A stretch of 5,497 nucleotides of DNA from Erysipelotrichaceae bacterium. Lineage in GTDB: Bacteria > Bacillota_I > Bacilli_A > Erysipelotrichales > Erysipelotrichaceae. Positions within the stretch are counted from its first letter, which is position 1, and every line of letters starts with the position of its first letter. The translations under genes and the position numbers were made by a program. Positions 1 through 3,686 of the stretch are shown piece by piece. The stretch spans positions 1-5,497 of the forward strand of contig JAUNJW010000145.1 in the NCBI GenBank assembly GCA_030533035.1. The letters run 5' to 3'. The notes beneath the pieces were generated by a model. The model made no database searches. It was given only the letters and a program-made list of their open reading frames with translations, and had not been told where the DNA came from.

Positions 1-500
1 ATGGTATCGCCGGAGACAAAGACTTCCGTGGGACCGATGAAACGTGACAGAGTCTGCTGATAGCCCTTCAGCATTTCCTCATACATTGTGTCGGGAGCGT
101 TGCTCGTCATGATTAACAACACCGGGATCTGCCTGTCATTGCAGGAAGGTGTTTCCCTGTTGTAGGTCAGGTTCTGGAAAATCAGCCTTTCATAGAGAGC
201 CCGGAAGGAAGCTGTCAGTTCCGACAGATAATTCGGCGAGCCGATGATCAGGCCGTCCGCTTCCCGGATGGCGTCCAGCACCGGCGTCAGGCCGTCCCGG
301 CAGACACAGTGACCCCTGAACTTTTCTTTTTTGCAGCCGAAGCAGGAAATACAGCCGGTGTATCTTTCCAGCCTGAACAGGTCGAATCTTTCCACCTTTG
401 CGCCTGCGCTCTCTGCGCCTCTGACTGCTTCACTGATGAGCGTGTCGGTATTCCAGCCCTTTCTCGGACCGGCGTTGACCGCGATGATTTTCTTTGTCAT
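1..500 (-). CDS. Flavodoxin-family NAD(P)H-dependent FMN reductase-like protein with Cys cluster (3' end outside window)
   Basis: The first 166 residues are visible; the C-terminus lies beyond the left edge. The family consists of cytosolic flavodoxin-fold proteins that bind FMN and move electrons from NAD(P)H to varied acceptors. Seen here: beta-strand 1 and the FMN phosphate loop (residues 5-18, IIAVNAGPRKGWNT, matching the usual NGSPR.GNT with Ala for Ser), a Cys cluster C50-x2-C53-x2-C56-x8-C65-x-C67, then the second flavin-contact segment (about 83-105, DGLIIGSPNY followed by an amphipathic helix). A similar Cys cluster binds a 4Fe-4S centre in iron-sulfur flavoproteins, but it also occurs in plain reductases, so cluster binding is uncertain. 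The ATG at 498-500 overlaps the upstream gene's TGA by four bases (ATGA), with only a modest GGGAAG Shine-Dalgarno at 507-512, which points to translational coupling. The substrate is unknown. Confidence 0.88.
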   Translation of the reverse strand, partial: MTKKIIAVNAGPRKGWNTDTLISEAVRGAESAGAKVERFDLFRLERYTGCISCFGCKKEKFRGHCVCRDGLTPVLDAIREADGLIIGSPNYLSELTASFRALYERLIFQNLTYNRETPSCNDRQIPVLLIMTSNAPDTMYEEMLKGYQQTLSRFIGPTEVFVSGDT

Positions 501-916
501 TCCGTTCTTCCCTTCTGCTTTTCCTGCAGCTGGTCCAGATTCTTTTTCTTATCGAAGAATGCTTTTTTCAGCTGCGCATATTCTTCTTCCGTGCAGACTT
601 TTCTGCACATGGGTTCAAATGATTCCGTCACTTTGAAACATTCCAGCATATTCTGACAGGGATATTCCCCGCACTCCGCACAGTCTGCGATCCCCTTTTC
701 AGTACAGCATCCAATCACATTGTACCGGCACCAGTTGGAAGGCCGGCAGCCTGAACATGAGATTTCGGAATTGCTGACGGCATGATCCCTGTAGCCGATC
801 CTGTGCCACAGTTCAGCGGTGCGGCGCAGCTGTTCTTCAGTCTTTTCATACGGATGCACATTATATCGGGGACACGCGGCACAGTCATTGCCGCAGGCAG
901 CCATGATTTCAGCCAT
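497..916 (-). CDS. DUF3795-type Cys-rich protein
   Basis: This is a 139-residue protein with 14 cysteines when started at ATG 914-916. The N-terminal CGNDCAACP (C8, C12, C15), the following amphipathic helix (about 25-40), and the later C54-x2-C57, C63, C70-C71 and C79-x2-C82-x4-C87 groups with a GEYPC motif match my memory of the DUF3795 family (CG.DC..CP ... C.GC ... C..CPdYPC). Members are small cytosolic proteins of unknown function, thought to bind metal or an Fe-S cluster through these cysteines. The C-terminus (about 109-139) is a charged, probably coiled helix. An in-frame ATG 33 bases upstream (947-949) would add 11 residues, but it has no Shine-Dalgarno, whereas 916 is preceded by GGGAGAGGTG at 6-base spacing. 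The stop overlaps the flavoprotein start, so the two are almost certainly one operon, perhaps acting as redox partners (inference). Confidence 0.87.
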   Translation of the reverse strand: MAEIMAACGNDCAACPRYNVHPYEKTEEQLRRTAELWHRIGYRDHAVSNSEISCSGCRPSNWCRYNVIGCCTEKGIADCAECGEYPCQNMLECFKVTESFEPMCRKVCTEEEYAQLKKAFFDKKKNLDQLQEKQKGRTE

Positions 917-922
917 ACTGTT

Positions 923-932
923 CACCTCTCCC
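923..932 (-). promoter_or_regulatory. Shine-Dalgarno that decides the DUF3795 start
   Basis: On the minus strand this reads GGGAGAGGTG, a near-ideal anti-16S match, six bases before the ATG at 914-916. The alternative upstream ATG (947-949) is preceded by an inverted repeat and no purine-rich box. The shorter start is therefore preferred. Confidence 0.75.
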
Positions 933-949
933 GTTTCTGTTTTTTCCAT

Positions 950-972
950 TATGGCAGGCGGGGCCTGCCATA
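950..972 (-). repeat. Perfect inverted repeat, 10-bp arms and 3-base centre, upstream of DUF3795 gene
   Basis: The arms TATGGCAGGC (950-959) and GCCTGCCATA (963-972) flank GGG (960-962). There is no T-tract on either strand directly after it (AATGG on one side, TACAAG on the other), so it is not a classic terminator. It sits in the leader of the DUF3795/flavoprotein pair, about 18 bases before the Shine-Dalgarno. It could be a repressor operator, an RNA hairpin in the leader, or a processing/stability element. The sequence alone does not decide. Confidence 0.75.
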
Positions 973-998
973 TACAAGCCGGACGCCTGTATTGAAAA
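971..998 (-). promoter_or_regulatory. Weak promoter candidate for the DUF3795/flavoprotein operon
   Basis: On the minus strand, TTTTCA (993-998) and TGTATA (971-976) are separated by 16 bases; an alternative -10, TATATG (969-974), gives 18. Both boxes are poor matches to the sigma-A consensus. The case rests mainly on need: a terminator lies just upstream, so the pair should have its own promoter. If real, the -10 overlaps the arm of the inverted repeat at 950-972, which would suit repression. Confidence 0.2.
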
Positions 999-1023
999 GA
1001 TCAGTGCAATGCACACTGATCTT
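993..1023 (-). terminator. Intrinsic terminator of the PLP-enzyme gene
   Basis: The stem arms AAGATCAGTG (997-1006) and CACTGATCTT (1014-1023) form 10 perfect pairs around a 7-base loop. Reading the minus strand, the stem runs straight into TTTTCA, a short U-tract. It starts 12 bases past the TAA of the aminotransferase-like gene. The stem is not G+C-rich and the U-tract is short, so termination may be partial. On the plus strand the flank is ATTCTTA, which gives little support for bidirectional use. Confidence 0.65.
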
Positions 1024-1034
1024 ATTCTTACGGA

Positions 1035-2504
1035 TTAATATTCGGGCTTTGCCTCGGATGACAGCTTTGTTGTTTCCCGGCTTTCATCCACAAGGCTGCT
1101 GAGTACTTCGAGGAACTTGTCAACTTCCTCCTCGGTATTGTAGATACCGAAGCTGACACGGATCATGCCCGGCGTCTTCATGTCGATGCAGTTGACGAAT
1201 GTCTGCGCTTCCTCATCGGAAATACCCATCAGTCTCCATACATATGTATGGGCACAGAAGGCGCCGCGGCGGGTCGCGATGCCGCCCTTCTCAGCCAGAT
1301 TGACAGCCATGATGTAAGAGTTGATATCGTTGAAGTTGAATGAGACAACGCCGACACGGTCATCGATGTTTTCGGTGTCGCCGTAGATGATGATATTGTC
1401 AATCTTTTTGAGACCTTCGATCAGTCTCGCGTTGAGCTTCTTTTCATGTTCCTCGATGGCGTCGAAGCCGACTTCCTTGAGGATTTCCATAGCCTTGGCC
1501 ATACCGACAACAGCGGCGTAGTTCGGAGAACCGGCCTCATAGGATTCCGGAGAGTGCTTGTAGGAAACGGTTGAGTCGGTGACGATATTCACGATGCCGC
1601 CGCCGTAGAATTCCGGCATATGCTTATCGAGAATATCCCACGGACCGACGATGGCGCCGCCGCCGTAAGGAGAATACATCTTGTGGGCGGAGAAGACGAA
1701 GAAATCAATGTCTTCCTCAGGTGTTTCGCCCTGCATGGAGAATTCTCTGTGGGCAACGATCTGGGCGCCGTCAACGATGATCATGGCTCCGTGTTCATGC
1801 GCCATTTTCGCAACTCTGTGGACATCGGTGATATAGCCGGTGACATTGGAAGCCGCTGTCACGCAGACATACTTGATCTTTCCGTCATATTCATCGAGAA
1901 GCCTTTCCATGTCATCATAAATGATGCGTCCCTGCTCATCGACTTCGGCATAGACAACCTGGCAGCGCTCACGCCAGGGCAGGTCGTCGGCATGGTGTTC
2001 CATGCGGGTTGCCAGGACGATGTCGTCTTCGCTTTCGATCAGCGCCGACGCCAGCTTGTTCAGGCCGTCGGTTGTGCTGTTGACATAGATGGCTGTGTTG
2101 GTGTCAAGATTCGCGTTGACGTATTTCATGACAGTTTCACGGGCCTCTCTGTAAAGATCAGTGGAATGGTTGGACTTTTCAGAGAATCCGCGGCCGATGG
2201 AACCGTACATCTTCATTTCATTGTCAATCGCTTCCATAACCGGCTTCAGTGGCGGTGTTGTCGCGGCATTGTCAAAATTGATCAGCGGCTGCTTTGTGCC
2301 GTCGGCCAGTTCTACCGGTTCGTCAACACCGACAACATAGTCACGGATATTGTCAATCGTGTACTTTACTTCTTCTGCTTCCTGGGTTTCTTCCGGCTGT
2401 GCGTCGGAATCAGACTGTCCCTGCTGGGAGCAGCCGGCTGTCAATGTGCAGCACAGCAGCAGCGCCGGCAGCACACGGAAAATTTTTTCAGCTGTCTTAT
2501 TCAT
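1035..2504 (-). CDS. Predicted lipoprotein of the class-V aminotransferase / cysteine desulfurase-like PLP family
   Basis: The 489-residue product begins with a lipoprotein signal peptide: n-region MNKTAEK, a hydrophobic core at about 9-21 and lipobox LTAG-C25. An acidic Gln/Ser/Asp/Glu linker follows (26-45). No twin-arginine motif is present, so Sec export and surface anchoring are expected. From about residue 48 a complete fold-type I class-V aminotransferase follows: INFDNAATTP (75-84), VNSTTDG (141-147), MEHHADDLPW (168-177, PLP-stacking His), ASNVTG (218-223), VDGAQ (244-248, Asp245 and Gln248), SAHKMYSP (272-279, Schiff-base Lys275), YEAGSPN (322-328), RRGAFCAH (412-419, catalytic-loop Cys417) and IRVSFGIYNTEEEVD (448-462, substrate-carboxylate Arg449). 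Relatives release sulfur or selenium from (seleno)cysteine; the substrate here is unproven. GAGGAG at 2515-2520 lies 10 bases before the ATG. No internal start could keep the fold and drop the leader. A terminator follows. Family is confident; export is strongly predicted; reaction is inference. Confidence 0.93.
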   Translation of the reverse strand: MNKTAEKIFRVLPALLLCCTLTAGCSQQGQSDSDAQPEETQEAEEVKYTIDNIRDYVVGVDEPVELADGTKQPLINFDNAATTPPLKPVMEAIDNEMKMYGSIGRGFSEKSNHSTDLYREARETVMKYVNANLDTNTAIYVNSTTDGLNKLASALIESEDDIVLATRMEHHADDLPWRERCQVVYAEVDEQGRIIYDDMERLLDEYDGKIKYVCVTAASNVTGYITDVHRVAKMAHEHGAMIIVDGAQIVAHREFSMQGETPEEDIDFFVFSAHKMYSPYGGGAIVGPWDILDKHMPEFYGGGIVNIVTDSTVSYKHSPESYEAGSPNYAAVVGMAKAMEILKEVGFDAIEEHEKKLNARLIEGLKKIDNIIIYGDTENIDDRVGVVSFNFNDINSYIMAVNLAEKGGIATRRGAFCAHTYVWRLMGISDEEAQTFVNCIDMKTPGMIRVSFGIYNTEEEVDKFLEVLSSLVDESRETTKLSSEAKPEY

Positions 2505-2514
2505 TTTCTGTGAA

Positions 2515-2520
2515 CTCCTC
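2515..2520 (-). promoter_or_regulatory. Shine-Dalgarno fixing the start with the lipoprotein signal
   Basis: The minus strand reads GAGGAG, ten bases before the ATG at 2502-2504. It matters because it shows that the signal-peptide-bearing start is the translated one. The next in-frame ATG, Met90, would remove the first elements of the enzyme fold. Confidence 0.75.
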
Positions 2521-2550
2521 TTCTTTCGGACCAGGCTATTTGCCTGTTTA

Positions 2551-2556
2551 ATTATA
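2551..2556 (-). promoter_or_regulatory. Promoter -10 box for the PLP-enzyme lipoprotein gene
   Basis: The minus strand reads a perfect TATAAT, 46 bases upstream of the start codon, within an AT-rich run (CATATATAATTAAA). No good -35 lies at 16-18 bases; the sequence there (TGCAAT, 2574-2579) is a poor match, so an activator or a weak promoter is possible. A small inverted repeat, CAGGC-N5-GCCTG (2532-2546), falls near the expected start of transcription. Confidence 0.5.
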
Positions 2557-2574
2557 TATGAAGAAATCAGAGGA

Positions 2575-2603
2575 TTGCACGGATCTGTACTGCGGGATTT
2601 AAA
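2575..2603 (+). promoter_or_regulatory. Candidate promoter for the GNAT gene
   Basis: TTGCAC (2575-2580) and TTTAAA (2598-2603) are spaced by 17 bases and match the sigma-A boxes at 3/6 and 4/6 positions. The -35 lies back-to-back with the region where a -35 for the divergent gene would fall. The resulting leader would be about 90 bases long. The match is weak and rests partly on the divergent gene arrangement. Confidence 0.3.
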
Positions 2604-2611
2604 ATTTTAAA
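2598..2611. repeat. Perfect 14-bp AT-only palindrome in the divergent intergenic region
   Basis: TTTAAAATTTTAAA equals its own reverse complement. It overlaps the candidate plus-strand -10 and lies 42 bases upstream of the minus-strand -10. It may be an operator for a dimeric regulator or simply an AT-rich promoter element; AT-only palindromes arise easily by chance. Confidence 0.5.
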
Positions 2612-2702
2612 CCACATGGCGGAGTGAAAACAAAACGTGAAATACATGCGCACACAGCGCCTGAATCTGTGAGATGATACAGGTAGCAGCGGAGAATATC
2701 CT

Positions 2703-3614
2703 ATGGAAAACAAAATCACGAAAGAACGTATTATCGACGGTGTTTTATTCAGCTCATTTGAAGAATTTTTCGATCTTGTCAAACTGCTGGTCTATGACGA
2801 TTTTGAAGCGGAAATCGAACCGTCCCTGGAAAATCTGAAAATGATCATGCAGAGCCAGAAGGATTACTATGTCCTGCTGACATGGGAAAACGCGGACCTT
2901 TCCAAAATAGCCTTCGCATATGAAGCGACCGCCAAATACTATGAAGACCGGATGGACCGCCACCCCGAATATAAAAAATACGCGGAAATGGCGAAGAACC
3001 AGCTGGGCAGAACACTGTTCGGACTGATCACTGACATCTTCATGGACAGAGACAGCGGGTATCTGTGCGAGCTGCTTCTGGTGGACGGCCTGAGAATGGC
3101 AGAATATGAGTTTGATATCCGCAAGCTCTCAGACACATATGATGTTGAACCGGTCAGTGAAGCAAATTACGAAGATGTCCTGCAGCTCTATCTGGACAAC
3201 ATGCCTTACTTTGAACATATCGGTGTCACACCGACGATCGAAACTGTTAAAACCGACGCACAGAGATGCCCCGCCGGCTGCGATCCGGCCAACAAGTATT
3301 TTGTGCTGCTGCGGGATCCCGATGTGGTCGGCGCCGCCAGGGTCTGTCTCCACTATCCCCGCCAGGACGCGGTATGGATTGACTTCATGATGATTCCCAG
3401 CGACATGCAGGGCTTCAGCTACGGTTCCGAGATTTTAAGGGACATGCTCGACGCCTTCGCGGACTGCGGTTTCATGTGGGCGGAAGCCGGCTATGTCAAA
3501 GGCAACCGGCAGGCGGAAAAGTTCTGGCACAGAAACTGGTTTGTCGACCTGCTGACGGAGACAAACGAGGAAGACGGGCTGACATATCACCATATGATCC
3601 GCGGTCTTCAGTAG
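2703..3614 (+). CDS. GNAT-family N-acetyltransferase with an unrecognised N-terminal domain
   Basis: The product has 303 residues. The C-terminal half (about 147-300) is a GNAT domain, a family that moves an acetyl group from acetyl-CoA to an amine. DVEPVSEANYEDVLQLY opens the fold, AVWIDFMMIPSDMQGFSYGSEIL (223-245, positions only as a guide) is the acetyl-CoA-binding strand and loop, and GYVKGNRQAEKFWHRNWF (263-280) is the motif-B region seen in clostridial GNATs as GYVKGN.QS..FW.KNGF. The cofactor loop reads Q236-G-F-S-Y-G241 where Q/R-x-x-G-x-G/A is usual, so Ser239 replaces the central Gly. The first roughly 140 residues are helix-rich, rich in Glu, Asp and Tyr, and unlike anything I recognise. 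GGAG at 2691-2694, eight bases before the ATG, supports the start. The substrate is unknown. It may be co-transcribed with the secreted-protein gene 72 bases downstream. Confidence 0.82.
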   Translation: MENKITKERIIDGVLFSSFEEFFDLVKLLVYDDFEAEIEPSLENLKMIMQSQKDYYVLLTWENADLSKIAFAYEATAKYYEDRMDRHPEYKKYAEMAKNQLGRTLFGLITDIFMDRDSGYLCELLLVDGLRMAEYEFDIRKLSDTYDVEPVSEANYEDVLQLYLDNMPYFEHIGVTPTIETVKTDAQRCPAGCDPANKYFVLLRDPDVVGAARVCLHYPRQDAVWIDFMMIPSDMQGFSYGSEILRDMLDAFADCGFMWAEAGYVKGNRQAEKFWHRNWFVDLLTETNEEDGLTYHHMIRGLQ

Positions 3615-3621
3615 CCGCCGG

Positions 3622-3640
3622 AAAGCCCACTGCTTTTCCT
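3622..3640 (+). terminator. Weak hairpin followed by a pyrimidine tract after the GNAT gene
   Basis: AAAGC (3622-3626) and GCTTT (3632-3636) pair around a 5-base loop, followed by a pyrimidine-rich tract running to about 3668 (CTTTTCCTTTTC and similar). The stem is only five pairs, or seven with a bulge. At best it is a leaky attenuator between the GNAT gene and the secreted-protein gene. Confidence 0.2.
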
Positions 3641-3686
3641 TTTCACTGCTCTCTTTTCAATTTTCAAAAACACAGCGGAGGTGACA

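Noticed and set aside
309..656. Plus-strand open frames of about 100 codons opposite the flavoprotein and DUF3795 genes
   Set aside because: They lie antisense to two recognisable protein families, lack ribosome binding sites and show no motif.
950..972. The inverted repeat as an intrinsic terminator
   Set aside because: No U-tract follows on either strand, and a better terminator already lies at 993-1023.
1620..2513. A 297-codon plus-strand open frame antisense to the PLP-enzyme gene
   Set aside because: No Shine-Dalgarno before its ATG, no recognisable domain, and the frame mirrors the codon bias of a well-supported gene on the other strand.
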